From assembly GCA_038380795.1 (NCBI GenBank), contig CM076279.1, forward strand, positions 5,347,001 through 5,411,000: 64,000 nucleotides of DNA. Direction: 5' to 3'. The stretch comes from Pyrocephalus nanus. Taxonomy: Eukaryota; Chordata; Aves; Passeriformes; Tyrannidae. The notes below the pieces were generated by a model. That model searched no databases, had not been told where the DNA came from, and saw only the letters and a list, made by a program, of their open reading frames with translations. This document shows, one piece after another, positions 13,920 through 28,129 of the stretch. A program made the translations under genes and the position numbers. The first letter of the stretch is position 1. Each line of letters starts with the position of its first letter.

Positions 13920-14059
13920 CTGTAGTACTGTCAATAAAGAAAAGGCAATGCCACATGATAGGAGAGAAAAAGAGTTCATGTATTTCTACAGTTCTTACAC
14001 TTCAGTCTTGGGCAAACATTTGTAGTGATGTCAGTGCAGAAAAGGCAGTGCCACATGGT
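13920..14059. repeat. Diverged local duplication at 100-bp offset
   Basis: The 40 bases at 13920-13959 (core AGAAAAGGCAATGCCACATG) recur at 14020-14059 (core AGAAAAGGCAGTGCCACATG) with 8 differences. Weaker similarity extends upstream of both copies, for instance ACTTCA preceding each, so the whole unit may be an old tandem duplication of about 100 bp. Confidence 0.7.
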
Positions 14060-15588
14060 TTGTGTTTACTACAAAAAGTACTGAGCTTACTGAAGGAAGC
14101 TAAAAAAACCTCTTAAATGTCTGAAAAGGGAAAAGCAGACCCAAATATAGAAATCTGGCAGCTCTTTAGAGCAGGAGATGGCACAGGGGTGGCCCCAGGC
14201 AGCACTGAGCTGTCCCTGGGTGGCTGTGGCTGTGACTCAGTCACTCTCTGCCACTCTTCCCTTGCTCACCCTCTTCATCCCCTTTGTGCTCTGAAAGCAA
14301 AGGTGAATTTTTCTCTGTTGTTTTACCATATTTTTTTTAATGATGCACTAATTTTTCATCCGTATTTTTGTTTCTACAATCTGCCTTCCCATTAATGAAA
14401 AAAAATGTTTTCAAAATATTAAATTATTAGTCCATTCTGAATACCAGTCAAGTGCTTATTTTAACTCTTAAATGTTGATTATAGGTGATGAGGTCCTTGC
14501 ACTTTCCCTGTTCTGGAAAGGCTCTGACATATATGTATAAATAAAATTAACATTTCCAGTCACTGCAGCCTTTTTAAAAACTGAAATTAAAAGCTCAACT
14601 TAATTGCAAATGAAAGATTCAAAATTGCCTTTTGCACTTGTGCAGTGGAATGTTTTGAAAACAGTAAGTATTTTTAGCATAAGTGCTCAGTGAAAACTGA
14701 AATCAGTGGCTGGAAAGGGATTATATGTAACTTTTGGAAAATAAGAGTTTTCTGAACTTGGCACTGCTATACTTCAGTCTATCTAAACAGATTCCTTATA
14801 AAACCCGGATGGGGTGAAAATCACTGCAGCAGCTGAACAAATGGGTCCCCCAGTGGCTTTAGGTATTTGTTATTAAATACAAAATAACATTTAGAGTACT
14901 GAGCATCCTCAAAATGAAGGCATAAATTCTTAACTAGCAATCCTGGGCAATCTCCTATACAGGTAATACTCCAGCAATAATAACTGTTTAGCTTCATATG
15001 CTTTAATGTCTTTTATGCATTTTTTCTTCATTTATTTTGGAAAAAGATCTTGTTTCAGTAACTCCAATGGGAACTATCACACAGTATTAGGCAACAGAGG
15101 CAGCTTAGTCCTAAAGACACACCTTTAAATATCATGTGGTATTTTTGAACAAGCATAAAGCTACTTGAGATTTCAGTTCAGCTTTATGAAACACTGTAGT
15201 AAATGCAGGATAAAGCAGTTCTTTATTAGACTCCTCAGTTACAAAGTACCAAATGCTGTAACTCCTGCTGCCACCTGGGATTTGCTCTAATAACCATCAG
15301 TGAAGTCGAAGATCTTTTGCCTTTTAATTACACACAGTCCCAGATCATTGACATTATCCAGTGGTATTTAAGACTGGAATGTAATCCTCAAATATCATTT
15401 CCATCATCAAAAAATTACCATTATTCTTTTGTGTATCTTGTGCAAGGGGATTTTCCTTTCATTTTGAGAAATCTGTGCATGTGTCTGACTTTGTTATGAG
15501 GTTGCTATTATTTTACTCAATGGTCATTGTTACCCTTAAAGCCAAAAATTTAAGAAACCAGAGTCCTCTGTGTCACTCTATAGTCATT

Positions 15589-15650
15589 ATCATAGAGTCA
15601 TAGAATGGCTTGGCTGGAAAGGACCACAGTGTTTCAACTCTGAAATGCAA
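15589..15650 (-). repeat. CR1 LINE 3' end, minus strand
   Basis: The sequence ATCATAGAGTCATAGAATGG followed by CTTGGCTGGAAAGGACCAC is the reverse complement of the avian CR1 3' terminus, including the ATTCTATG-type octamer repeat that ends CR1 elements. The terminal 45 bases are clear. After that the match fades, and the 5'-truncated body may extend to about 15790. CR1 is the dominant LINE of birds and other sauropsids. Confidence 0.8.
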
Positions 15651-16139
15651 GTTTAAAATGATAAGGGTTCAGTCCAGATTTAAGTGTGTCTTACTGATGC
15701 TGTAATCCAACTACATCAGTGATTTTATTTTCCTGACCAGCCCTTGAGAAGAGCTGGCCAGGCCCAGGGCTCTCAAACCACTGCCCCAATTTTGATGTTC
15801 TGATGACACATAAACACTGCTGAGGGCTGTGTGCACTTGATTCCTCTCACACATTACACTGAAGAGGACTAATATTTTCTGACAGTAATTAAAAATATAA
15901 TCTAAGGAAAATACACTTGCTCATGTGTAATTGAAGGCAGAGCTTGTCTGGCCATATCTACAGAGTTTGTAGTCACATGGAAGGGGATCATTGATAGTTT
16001 CAGGTAGTGTCCTGGATTGTGACCAATATTCTTGGCTCATTCTTATTAAAATACTGTTTTACTGACAAGCTGAGATGACAGCATTGAAATGTGAGATGGT
16101 AGAGTCCCAAAATATGTAATATGTGTTATGCTCTCTATG

Positions 16140-16143
<4 letters not shown>

Positions 16144-16181
<38 letters not shown>

Positions 16182-16198
16182 AGAAAGAAAGAAATTAG
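16144..16198. repeat. Poly-A tract (A35) with GAAA-rich tail
   Basis: A run of 35 A at 16144-16178 is followed by GAGAGAAAGAAAGAAA. It may be the decayed tail of a retrotransposed sequence, but no body can be recognised on either side. Confidence 0.85.
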
Positions 16199-16220
16199 AA
16201 CTAAAATAAATAATGCCACT

Positions 16221-16258
16221 TTTCCTGTCATATGCCTTGGTTTCCTGTCATGCCTTGG
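16221..16258. repeat. Short tandem repeat, 20-bp and 18-bp copies
   Basis: TTTCCTGTCATATGCCTTGG (16221-16240) is followed directly by TTTCCTGTCATGCCTTGG (16241-16258), which lacks one TA step, and then by the start of a third copy (TTTC). It lies about 40 bp after a 35-base poly-A tract. Confidence 0.85.
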
Positions 16259-19200
16259 TTTCAAACCCTCTCAGGTCATTGTGAGGAGTACTAAAGACCT
16301 GTTTAGAAGATTTCTAGCTAGGGTCCACAAGGAATGGAATAGATTTCTCCTCATTCTCCAACATCCCTCTTGCACCCTCATCAGGCAAGAAAACAGAATT
16401 TTGAGCAAATGCCTCTCACTTATTTTCTGTTCATCCTCCCTAAGAAAAAAATCCCAACCTCTTCTTTCTAGGGAATAGAGTTTGCATTAATTGCTGCTTC
16501 AAACAGCATACACTTAAACATGGAAATTCAGCCTGAGAGATGAGACAGTAATGGAAATCTTGCCCCAAAAAAAGGCAACAACTTTTCTCATAAGGATTCC
16601 AGTGCAAAAGAAAAAGAGAAAATATGCTACAGGGCACATGAAGAATCGATTCCAAACAAAATGTGTTTCAGAGATTTCCCACAAGGCATCAGCAACTTCT
16701 TAATGCAGTTCATTCCCAAATTCCTCCAGAGACTCAGTAAAATAAAGGCAGCTCATTCCACATCTCCACAGGTCCTTGGGAAGGAGTGCATTAATATGTA
16801 GGTGAGGATGCAGAGAGGTCCTCAGAGCTTTTGACCGACTGCTTTGAGCCCAACAGTTTAGGCTGAGCGAGGGTCACAAGTCCCTGGTGATGCTGGGGAC
16901 CATTTCCTAATTGAAATTCAATGGCAGCTGAGCAGCTCTGTCCCCTGAGTGTCCAAATCTGGAGTCAGGGATGGCTAAATGAGCACAAACAGCTCTCGTG
17001 GCACAGCACTCTGTTCGTAGCTCCCCTGTCACCTCTCACTCCATCTCAGCCCTCTAAACTCAGGAACGGTGCAGAAATCCAGAGGGATTTCAAGGACTCT
17101 CCAGCAGCACTCAGGTTTTCAGCAGACAAAACTAGGCTGTGACAGTAACTTCAGATTTGGACACGGTGCTTTTCTGTTTTCTTTATGTTTATTGATTTGG
17201 GTCTAAACAGATCTAAAGAGAAACCGTGAGCAGCACGTGAATGAGAAGGGAAGGACCAGTGCAGGGCTGAACCCAACTACATTAAAGATTCAATTCTTTC
17301 TACAATAAGTGGTAATTTCTGTTGCAAACTATGGACCAGAAAATCTGTGATTTGCCAAGACCATCCACAAGAACTTAGAAAACAAAATGACACATAAAGA
17401 AAAAGTTGGTTTTTGTAAACTTTCTAACATGGCAAATCAAGAGGTTTTTCCAAAGCCTGTTTTCTGAGAGTTTAAAAAGAATACAAAACCTGTCCTAAAT
17501 TAAAAGGCTTTACACTGTGAAACAGTTTCTGAACTTGAGAGGAAGCAACAGAAAATCCTTACAAATTCAAAGCACAGAGTCATTCCAGACTCTTGCAGTA
17601 GTAGCCTGGTCATCCACGCATGTTTCTTAAGTTTTCTTAAAGTTTTGGGCTACAGACTATTGAAAATATTTTTATCCCTCATACTATTCCATGTAGGGAA
17701 ATCACAAGGTGAACATTTTGGCAAATTTCATCTTTGTGGGTATGAATATCCTGAATGTACTTTTTGTTGCAGAACAACAGGGTCAGTGTTTTTAAGGCCA
17801 AGCAAAGATGACAAAGACAGAAAAAAATTAATGAATATCTGTAAGTGATTGAAAAGGGCTGGTGTTGGTCACTGCACATGGATCAGGATAGGGGATTCCT
17901 CATGTAAAGAAGGATAATAAATCAGTATGAGAAAAGGTTTGTGGATTAGTTCTAAGGAATTCCAAAAGGTGAAAATACTGCAGAAGAAACAATGATGTTG
18001 CAAATATTGCATATGGTTTGTAGAACATCCACTGAAGTTATCATATCTATCCTTATGCTTTGTAATTTGGTGTTTCAAGGATAAAAGAGATGCCTCTATT
18101 TCTCAAGACTTTTAAGTCAGAAAAATTCATATGTGTTAGCTAGACTTTCCTAAAAATTGGGTGTCAAATCCCTCCTAAAGCTCAGTGATATCTAATTTCC
18201 TCAGGCTTCTCTGAAAAACTCGGTTTCAACATCCATAAAACTAGTTAGTGGTTTAAATACCATAAAAAGCTCAAAGCAATAGAAGACTCACTGACCTTCT
18301 CGGGCTAATGCTGGCCACTTCTCTTCCTGAAAAAAATTAATGAAAAATCACTTACTGATTATAGAAATAGTCAGCATGAAGCCTAGAATCTCCTACCATG
18401 TTCACAGAGGACGTTCTTTTACACCTGCAGTCAGTCACTAATCAGAGCAGTGAGCGGTTGTGTTTCCCTTTACTATTGTTTAAATAACAGAGGCGGGTGT
18501 TTCCTCGGGGAAGTTGTGCATCACACAGATGGGATGTTTGTTCATCAGCAGGCTGAGCTGCCACTGTACTGGGGCTCCAACAGCCGTAACTACAGCTTGG
18601 TAAAGCACATAAACCTGAAAAATCCCCTCTCTGCAGAGGAAATGTGTGTGCAGTGGCAGCCTGCAGCCTGCTGCTGCCTCCTATCAGCTCTGCCTGGATG
18701 AAATTCACTGGCCGGAGCAGCAGCACACGCTGGGTATTCTTGTAGCATCCAACTGCCAAAAATCATCCTGTGGTGCTTCTAGAACTGGGCAACCAGCTGT
18801 GAGACAGGAATTCAAATGACCTGGAAAGAAAATTTGGCTTCACTGAAATTGATGGCAGAAGTCTCTTTTTCTTCAGCGAAGCCAGGATTTCATTCCTGGC
18901 CCTTGCCAAGCTTCTGTTTGTACGGAATTGTTTTCCTACTGTCAAGTGCTGTTAGATTTGTAGGGGGAGGAGGCTGTTTCTCCTGGAATTGTTTCTGTAA
19001 CCCAGCCAAGATCTAGAGAATTTATCTACAGCAAACCACTTCCACTTTTAATTTTCAAAGGAAACTTGCAAACTTTTCTTGCCTAATGCCAAGGAGGCTT
19101 TTTTTTTTCAGCAGAAAACCTCAGCTCGGGTACAGTTTTGTAAGCCAAAACAAGATGTCAGTAATAAGGGCTTCAGAAGCAGGAGGATTTATGAAGTTGT

Positions 19201-21427
19201 TTGCTCAGCCATCAACAGGCCCCGAGGAAAGGGTTTGCATCCAAATCTCAGAGAAGTCAGAGGTCAGCTCGTCCTCCTATTAACCCAAATTGTGCTCACT
19301 GACAGAACCATCAATGCAACATTAGAATCTGAGAGCTCCTGGTGTGCAGCTTTACGTGCTGGTCATTAAAGAGCTTTGCTGTTGCTGGAGGCTGCGGTGC
19401 CCCTGGTGTTATTGTTGTACCTCCTGGTCGGTGCAGAGGATGCCCATGCCCTGAGATGAGTGTCTTGGTGGCACAAGTGAAATTCTGATTGTCCCCATCC
19501 CTCCCTCGGCCAACGTGCGACAGAAAGATAAGAAGCCCTCAGACAGGAAGAGACAGGCAGGTATGTTCTGCAGCTGCGTAGAAAACTGCTAAATATTAAG
19601 AATAAAATCCTGTTTTCAGTGCTAGTGAGGAGGCAGAGGAGCCTGTTGTGTCCCCACAGGAGCAGATGGCCTTCATGCACCTGGCTCCCTGGGCACTGGG
19701 AGCACCTGCAGCTCCAGCCAGATTACAGCAGAAGTGTTCCAAAGGCCACAAGGAGGGATCACATTCCTGAGGACCCTTTGAAACCACTGGGCATTGAATA
19801 ACCTTTTTCCCTGCTGGAAAAGCCACTTGTACATGTCAAAGTGCAATTGGCATGTCTGCTGACCAAGACCTGCCACCAGTGTAAACTACCACACCTTATA
19901 ATTCAGCCATAATCATAATTCACCCTGGCTCAGTGGTGATAAGGAGTTTTCTGTCATGACAGAATAGGTGTTGTGCAAGTTTAGAATCTGAGAGATTTTC
20001 TCTAATTCCGTTTTTTTAATTATTTCAATGGGGGAACAAGTAGTCCTTATGCTACTGGAACAGGTTAAAAGGGTAATAAATGTTTTAATAACTGGTTTTG
20101 CATTTTAACTTTGTAGACTCTCACTTTATTGTAAATAGGCTACTTTTCCCTATTTGGGTTTTAATCCTGCAAATATTAAGGCTATTTAAATAGGCAGGAA
20201 TTTTCCTTCTTTAGGCTCCTAGTTTGTCTTTCATACGCAGTTTCATGTCTGTATGTCACAATTCACAAGAAGGACACTGAGATGAATTCTCATTATCCCA
20301 ACAAATAGGCTATTTATTGCTGGATAGAGTTACCCAGACCTAGTAGACAATGTATCAGATCAAATCACTGAGGTTGACTTGAATTTTATTAGAGTATTAA
20401 CCTCTGAGCTTTCCATATACAGTGTCATTCTTGCTGACAATAAAAAGGGAGAGTCTCAGCCTCTACCTTTATTTAGTTGCACCTACAGTGTATTTTACAA
20501 GAAATGTATTTGCCACTGAATGCAGTAACAAATCTTCAAATTTATTGAACAGCTTAGGGCAGGAACAACTCTCTAAGGAGGGTAACCCCTTTATGTAAAA
20601 ATAAAGCACAAGTTTAGAACGTGGGGGCAAACCAGTTGATTGCAGCTCTCTAATACTTCATTTATCATAGGAATAGTAATTATAATTCTAACAGAACGGG
20701 CAGACCACTTTAGAAGCATTTAAAAATTATTTTACCAGCCATTAAAAATTATTGAACTGGTGGATCACACCCTACCAGTGACCTCTATGGTGATACTGCT
20801 TTGACAACCATATGTGAGCAACATTCACTATGGTTGGCTTTATTTTCCTTATTCATGTGGATGTTTGCATAAGGGTTGGAGACTTATCTGCAGTGCAGCT
20901 CATTTGGAACTGAAATTTATTGTTCACTTAGCTCCTAAAAAATAATCTAATTTTTCAAGCCCATAGAAAATAGTGTGAATTATTCACCTTGCTTCATTAT
21001 TGTAAGATATTTTACGGTGACACCAGAGAAGTCATTATTTATAACATATAGGATTATCTTTTATCAAATGTTTTCTCCTTTATCTTCTTGTAAACATCTT
21101 GAAACTATGAAGTAAATCTTGAATCATCCAGTCAAAACTGCCCAACAATGATAAATAGTTGCATTATGTGCACAGGATTGCAACTGCAATGTTTCTCTCA
21201 AAACTGCATATTAGCTTTTACTTCTGAGAAACGAGACTTTTGATATGAATTTTTCCATAAGTGCTTCACTTTATCATAACACTGAATTTCTACCCTGCAG
21301 TTTAGAGGCAAATGGAAAAAAAATTAGGGCTAGGGGTACTGTAGGCTACTGCTTTTGAAAGAAAGTGAACCAAAATTAAAACACAAATTTAAGTGTAAGG
21401 GAAAACTTATTACTTGCCAGAAATAAT

Positions 21428-21505
21428 CCAGCTGGAGTAGAGAGTGTGTGAAAGGGACTTGGTGAGTGTTTGTGTGTGTGAGAGATAAATTGTGGGGGTG
21501 AGTTT
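21428..21505. repeat. Low-complexity GT/GA-rich stretch
   Basis: The plus strand is dominated by G, T and A, with GAGTAGAGAGTGTGTG and GTGTTTGTGTGTGTGAGAGA. It is irregular and has no clear unit. Confidence 0.65.
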
Positions 21506-24395
21506 AACTGCAGCAGTCAGAATTTGGCAGATTAATGCAGTGGAGAGAAGGTGACTTTTAAAATACCAAACCAGAATTTTTCTTCTGGAATAAGGACTGC
21601 AGCACAACCAAGGGTACTGTGACACCGAGTTGGAAAGCTCATTTTTTTTAAAGATAAAGTGCTCACCTGATATGTTACTGGAGGTGGTCAAACCCAAAGA
21701 CAGACAGTTAAAACTTGGTGAAATCTTCTCATTTCATTGTTTGTAACCTAATTCAGATCAGAAGTAATTTTCCTAGTTTCTGCAAAATATATTTTCAGTG
21801 AAATACCTGTTTAGAGGCATCATTACATGGTGTTTTGGAAACACCACATTCCTGACAACATTGGAGGCTTTGTCTGAAAACTGACCTGCCAGTTGAGTCA
21901 AGCCATCTTTCACTTGTGAGTTATTCAGGTCCCACTATGTCACTGTGCTCACAAAGACACCTGAACTACAGCAGGTTTTTTTGTTCAAGTCTTGAAAAAG
22001 ATGCACCAGGCAAAATGAAGCCATTTTTCATGTTACTCATCACATGTTGTTTCTACCTTTAAGCTCCCAGAACAAAATTAATAGGGATTTTGCATTTATT
22101 TGGAGACTAGGATTCCATTCTTTGGACTTTCTGCCCTCAGACATGTCCTAGGACGTGGGGGAAACCTGAACATCAGGGTTGAAATCAATGTTGCTGCTCT
22201 ATTACTGAGATCAGAATCAAGTAAGGAGGCAGACAGCCTGTTGTACATACATGAAACGTTCTGAAAGCAGAACCAACAAGGCATAAATCAGAGCAGAATT
22301 TAGTTGATATTAGACGAAACATTATCGCTGCGGTAAACGATGAGGCGACGTCTTGCTGATTTAAGTCTCTGAGGAGCACCAAAATCATCCTGTTATGTGC
22401 TGTATTGACAGGTTCATGTAAAATTCAGCGCAGCTGCTGCCCCTTGGCAGCCGTTCTCTGCAAGAGAGGACGTGTCAGGGCTCATCAGCAGGGTGGTGGC
22501 CAGCGCCAGCCCTGCCTCAGTGCTCCCGGAATCTCCTCCCTCCCGGGCTGCCGTTTGGGTGCTGTAACATCCTTGTCAAACAGACAGGAGGGAAAGGCCT
22601 TCCCACAGGTACTAAGGCTGGCAGATGTTTCCAGTGTTCCTTGCAAAAACAGTGACAGTTGCACTGAAGAGGAAAGGCGGCTCCTGCTCAGCTCTGTGGG
22701 TGACCTGGGAGGGCTGCAGAGCCACCTCCTATCAATAGATCATTTTGGGAAAGTGGAGGGGGGGGATGTAAGTCAGTATTCCCGATGGATCAGAAAGAAA
22801 ACTCCATCTTCACAGCTATTAACCATCTATTCCTACTCAGTGCTGAGACTCCAAAGCGTGAATAGAACATGAAGCGAAACAAGGCATTAAAATGTTGTTC
22901 AGATTTTTTCTCCAAGAGAGCTTTACTTTTAAAGTATTTTTTTAAGATGGACTAAAAATACCTGGCTCTTCCAGTTACATTCCAGAAATCAATAGGCAGG
23001 AAAGTAAATTACTGTTCCTTCTCTTACATCTCTGCTATTATGGTCTCAGTGGGGTGAAATTACTTTACAGTTAATTAGATTTTTAAAAAATATCGGATGG
23101 CTTCTGTATAATTCCCCTGGGTGTTTCTGTACCTCCCCAGCTTTTTAAATCCATTTCCAGGAGATCAGGCATTGATTTTGAGGAGATTTAATAACCCATT
23201 GGTAACTGTATAATCATCTGCAGCTGCCATGATAGCACTGGTTAGACTTTCTAATAGCAGTAAGCAGCAGGTCAATACTTTCAGTAAAAATATGCACAAC
23301 CCAGTCCTCTAAAATCATCTGGAGTTTTTAAAATGTGCATCTACTTCAGAATCAGTTCAGCTCCCAAGTGTGCTTTCAAAGCAAATCTCATCTTCACTGA
23401 CTGAGATTTAGTTCACAACTGGGGAACCACCCAGCGTGAGAGCAGAGGTGAAGAAGTCTTACATCACTGTGTGTGGGGGCAAGAGCTTGGATGAGGATGT
23501 GGGGGGGGATTTCAAAGACATCTGAAAACACACTTCTCACAGCAAGATCCTTGTCCAGCAATCCAAAACTTGTGATATGTGGGGCAGTGTGTCACCTCAC
23601 CCAAGGTCTTGCAGTAAGGAAAAGGTTCTCTAGAGCTCGAGATCAATTTGAGAGGCAGAGAAAGAGCACAGAATCGTTTTGGAACTATCCTGCTTTCCCA
23701 TTTTTAGCCATCACAACTCTGTGGCTAACATTTTATCTGGGTTGCTTAGGTTGGTGCCTTGCCGTGGATTTTAACTTTATGCTGTGGATAAAACATGAGC
23801 TGGGAAAAAACAGTTTAAAATAACCCTCACACAGAGATACTGCTGTGGCTGGGCAGTTTTCACCAGCCATCCTTGGGGATGCCTGAGCAGTGGTTTAGTT
23901 TGTAATACAGAGATATGCTCAGTTCCAATCTCCTCTTATTTCATCCACTTGCCTTTCGAGTTTGGGGTGAGCTCTTCCAGCAGACATGGAGTGCAGTTAG
24001 CACATCCTTGGGAAATGTTCCCCCAAGTGCTGTTATTATCCTTAGGTGTTGTGCAATTCACAACAAATAGGTGGAAAACTACATGACCTGCCAGGGTGAG
24101 AGACCACCCTGGAAAGTGCCCTCACAATACCTGCAATCCTGTGCAATTTAGTGGAGTTTGTAGGAAAATATTTGTTCTCCAGAAATCCCTTTATAGCTAG
24201 CAGAGAAAAAGCCTTTAGCTGCTTAGCAGAGGAGCATCTGGAGCATCAGGAACTCCGTCGGCATTGGGGAAATCATCCTAATCTTTCCTTTTGTTTGCAC
24301 TGACATTTTTATAGGGGCTCTTCTTTTTAGCACATCATTGATTGAGCTTGAAATAGCATAATCAACTCAGTGGGAATTACCAGGCATAGACTCCA

Positions 24396-24490
24396 GCCAA
24401 ATTCTGCTTTCAGTTATGGCTGGCTGAGTCCACATAATTCTGCTGCAGTTACTGTGTATTTACCTCGGGGTATCAGTGATCAGAATCCAT
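24396..24490. repeat. Palindromic repeat family copy, diverged
   Basis: GCCAAATTCTGCTTTCAGTT at the left and TATCAGTGATCAGAATCC at the right resemble the two ends of the same palindromic family in a variant form. The middle holds TGAGTCCACATAATTCTGCT and TGCAGTTACTGTG. The match is by motif order and inverted ends only. Confidence 0.4.
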
Positions 24491-24559
24491 GAATCTGCAT
24501 TTCCAAGGCAGCATTATATGTATAAACCCTGGATAGTAATTACTAATTGAACTACATTG

Positions 24560-24720
24560 TTTAACTGGAGGTTGTTTTCCTCCTGAAGAGAGCTACCCAT
24601 TATCATTAATTAACACTATTTAATCAGGATGCTGCTTCCCTTCTGATTTCTTTGAATACTTCTTTACTGCATACTTTCAAACCATAATTTTGTTTCTGTA
24701 TATTTGACTTTAAATATATG
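24560..24720. other. Candidate conserved non-coding block, AT-rich
   Basis: The block holds ATTATCATTAATTAACACTA, TTTAATCAGG and several ATTA cores and shows no repeat homology. It lies just after the palindromic repeat at 24396. Support is by composition only. Confidence 0.2.
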
Positions 24721-27497
24721 TTATCATACATTACTACTTTTTTTTTTCCTTCAGTCTTTATATTACTTCCTTTTCTTGAGTGCAGTTAATTTAGTTGTGC
24801 TGAGCTTGGTTGTTTATGGGGAAAAGAGAGATCTGTGAGTGGAGTTAAATGCTTTTCCCTCATTTTAACAGTTATAATTATTGAAGTTGTGTATTAAATA
24901 CTAGGGTTTATTCACAACCTTTCTCAGATTTTTATTTTGAAGCCCTGTTTTATGGACAAACTTTCCTAGTAATATCTGGAGTACAAATTGAAATTTTGTT
25001 ATTTTTGATCCCTTCCTCAATGTACAAGCCTGAGTGATGATAACACGGCTTCCCAGTTCCTTGCAATTGCTCCAAATCCTGCAGTTTGGTATAAGAAGTA
25101 GATACACAAAAGGAAGCCTTCTATGTTTCAAAAGAAGTGCTTATTTTCAATGGATATATGAGAAAAAGATGAAAATATGACATGAAAACAGTAAAAGTCC
25201 TGTGTTAAAAAAAACCAAATCCCTCCATATATTTCTTAAGCCACTCATTGTTTCAGTTTGTTTCTTGAGAGTCTGGAATAATTCATAGTGGCCAAAAAAT
25301 TAATAGAACCAGGGATAGCTGCTTAAATGTGCCTTGTTTTCCTTGTATTAATGTGTGCATTGAGCCCTTTGAATATCTGAGTGTTGAAGTCATACCTTAA
25401 CAGATAATAAGAGGTAGTTTTTTTGGATGCCCTTGGCTTTTTTTAGTCAGATTTTCAAAGAAGTAGATGGTATGGGAGCCATCACTCTTTTTGAACCCCC
25501 AGTAGCTTCTGCTGTTCTCAGGTTGAGTTCCTGCATTGAAAACACTTCTGCAAATGCGGCCCTCGCTGGGTCTCTCAAGACTGAGCAGAACACAGGTGGC
25601 ATCCACAGACTGGAGATGACATCAACATCACCTCGAACCTGCTCTGTGCTCAGAGCAAAGGTGCACTTCCAGCATCTCTATCCCATGGAAGAGCTTGAGT
25701 GGCACATCTCAAACCTGCTCACTTTTCCTGACCCGCTGAAGAGTTCCAGGCCTCCAGCGGTTGCAATAAATAGCAAAGTGCACGCAAAAGCTACCTGTGT
25801 CTGTCAGGTTTGTGACTGGAAGGATGTCTGGGTCTGAGATTATTCAGAAGCAGATGGGAGCCCAGCAGGTGGATAAATGCAAACCTCACCTTCAATGAGC
25901 ACTTGACAAAGAAAGGTCAGAGATGAGGTGCCAGAAAAGAAGTCACAAGTAACAGGGAGCGTGTGCCTGATGACACACAGGCAGGAGGAACTGTCTTTTC
26001 TCCACAGATAGACTGTTTTCCATATAATAATTTAGCTATCAACGTCTATTCAGTTTTTAAACTACTTTAATACTGACTGACATTTTCTTTAAATTGTAAC
26101 TTGTGCAATTTAATGATAACCTTTAATTTTCTTCCACCCTTGCGATGTAATGGGAAGCAACAAAAATAGTAAGAACTAAATTGCAGACATTAGACATACT
26201 TTTTATCAGAAGAAGGTAAAAGAAGTGCATTCAGGCACTATAATATGGGAGAAATTTAGATGGCTTTCAACACTTTATTTTCTACAATAACTGCTCTTTG
26301 GCCCTACTTTGTGTGTGATTAATGTTTTTATTATTGTATCATGTAAGATCCATTCTACCCTAGACTGCAGACCTAGTTTTCATGTCCCACTGTCTAGTGG
26401 GAACTGAAGTTTCAGAGCTTTCCTGTACAAGACCAAAGTGGTTTACAAGTGCCTATTTACCCATTTGGTCTGTCCACACACACAGAAAAGCTTATCTGTG
26501 TTGTAGTTTCTTTTGGCACAGAAAGAAGCCTGGGTCATTTCCATCAGTATGTTTGATGACCTGAGGTTTCTGGCCCTCTTTATTCAATAACACAGTGCAG
26601 AAAATACTCTGCAGAACTGATTAAATATCTCTGTGAAATACTGGTATAAGTGCTTTAGATTCCATTTTTTTCTGAAATTGTTTGCATGTTTGAAAAACAA
26701 ATCATTCTTTAATGCAGAGACAGTACTTGCCATAGCTCTCATTTTTTCCCCTTTGTCCAATTTTTATGTGTTGCTTGAGTGTGACAGCTCTCATACCAGA
26801 GAGTCTCAGGAACCTGTAACTTTGGAAATAAATCCGAGCACTGGTTTACAGTAACTAAATTTTCCTGCTTCCCAAATTATGCTGCTGGTCCTGCCTCCTG
26901 CCCTAAGTTGTGTCTCCTGGAAAGCCTGCAGATAGGAAGGAGGCTGGAAGTCAAGGTGTGATTATATGATGTTATCCAAGAGGTTTAGTTTGCACTTCTG
27001 CATTCCCCTGAACAAGCAGGGAGGTTCATCAAGGTGAAGGGTTTGGGTTTTCGGTCTGATGCTGTGGGTTTGCCATGTGTGCACTGCCAGGGCTAATCCC
27101 AGCCCATTTATGTATTTGAGCTCGTTTTATTTTGTGCAGCCAAGCTGTACTCCAGCTTTTTCAAGTAAAACTTACTGGGAAAATGTTGTCCAGGGCACCT
27201 CAGAAGACATTTTTGTAACTGGCAGTGGGAAGATGATGATCCCTTACAGTGAGGGAAATTGCACTGAGCAGGATTTGGTAAAAGGACATAGGGAGGCACA
27301 GAAGTGTATAACTTTCTGATTTACTATCACACAGCCCACAAGTCAGCCCAGGCTGAAACTTTACGATTTAAATGCAAAATCTTTAAGACCTTTTTCACAG
27401 GTGTCATTAACCACAGAGCTGTGCTATTGCCATTGCTGTGGGTACAGCGATGCTGATGTTCAGATTTAGATTAGCTGATGGCCCAGCATACCCTGCT

Positions 27498-27568
27498 CAC
27501 ACAGACAGAGAGATACATACAGAAAAATATACACAGAAAATATTCACAGAAATATTTACAGAAATAAC
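27498..27568. repeat. Degenerate minisatellite, unit about 12-14 bp
   Basis: Units of the form TACACAGAAAATAT, TCACAGAAATAT and TTACAGAAATAA follow one another about four to five times, after an AGACAGAGAGATACATACAG lead-in. The units differ by single changes and small length differences. Confidence 0.7.
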
Positions 27569-28129
27569 AGGGTGGTTCAACTTAGTTCACAAAAATCTAT
27601 CAATAAATGTAAGTTCCCCTTTCATTTCCTGACCTGTTTATGGACACGTAAGGATATGGACACAAGTGGCTTGGAGGGATACAAATATACTTCAGATGAC
27701 TTGACCTATTTTTCTCCTGAACCAAGTATTTTCCCTTTTTCACTGACTTTAACACCATCTGAGCTCCTTCATGGTTTTTTACTATAGTCTGCAGGATTCA
27801 ATATGTGTAAGGTTCTGAGGTATTTATCAGATTTCACCCCGTCACAACCCAGCCCTCCTCCCAGTCCCTGGGCCAGAAGCTCCCGTGGAACTGAGATTCT
27901 TGGCTCTGTCACTGTGTGTGTGAGGACTGCACTTCATCAGGATCATGAGTCTCCCCTGTGTGTTCCCACTGACATTCCTAATTGGAAAATGGGGAAATCA
28001 GTGGCCCAGAGTGATCTGACAGAAGAATCAGAGCCCTCTGTTCATTCATCTGTATTAAACAATAAAATAACTTTGACCTGAAACCAAGCACACAAGGCAC
28101 CTGCTGCCAGTCTCACACCCACGTGCACT

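Noticed and set aside
17690..17775. Possible cryptic exon boundary after TTTTTGTTGCAG
   Set aside because: A pyrimidine-rich AG is common by chance; the frame after it has no homology and there is no convincing donor.
22405..22872. 155-codon open frame on the plus strand
   Set aside because: Locally GC-rich sequence explains the length. The translation resembles no family I know.
25427..25837. 136-codon open frame on the plus strand
   Set aside because: There is no domain, signal peptide or splice context. It is best read as chance.
27970..28020. Possible second MIR-like fragment (GGAAAATGGGGAAATCAGTG)
   Set aside because: Only about 25 bases resemble the MIR core and the order breaks down on both sides.
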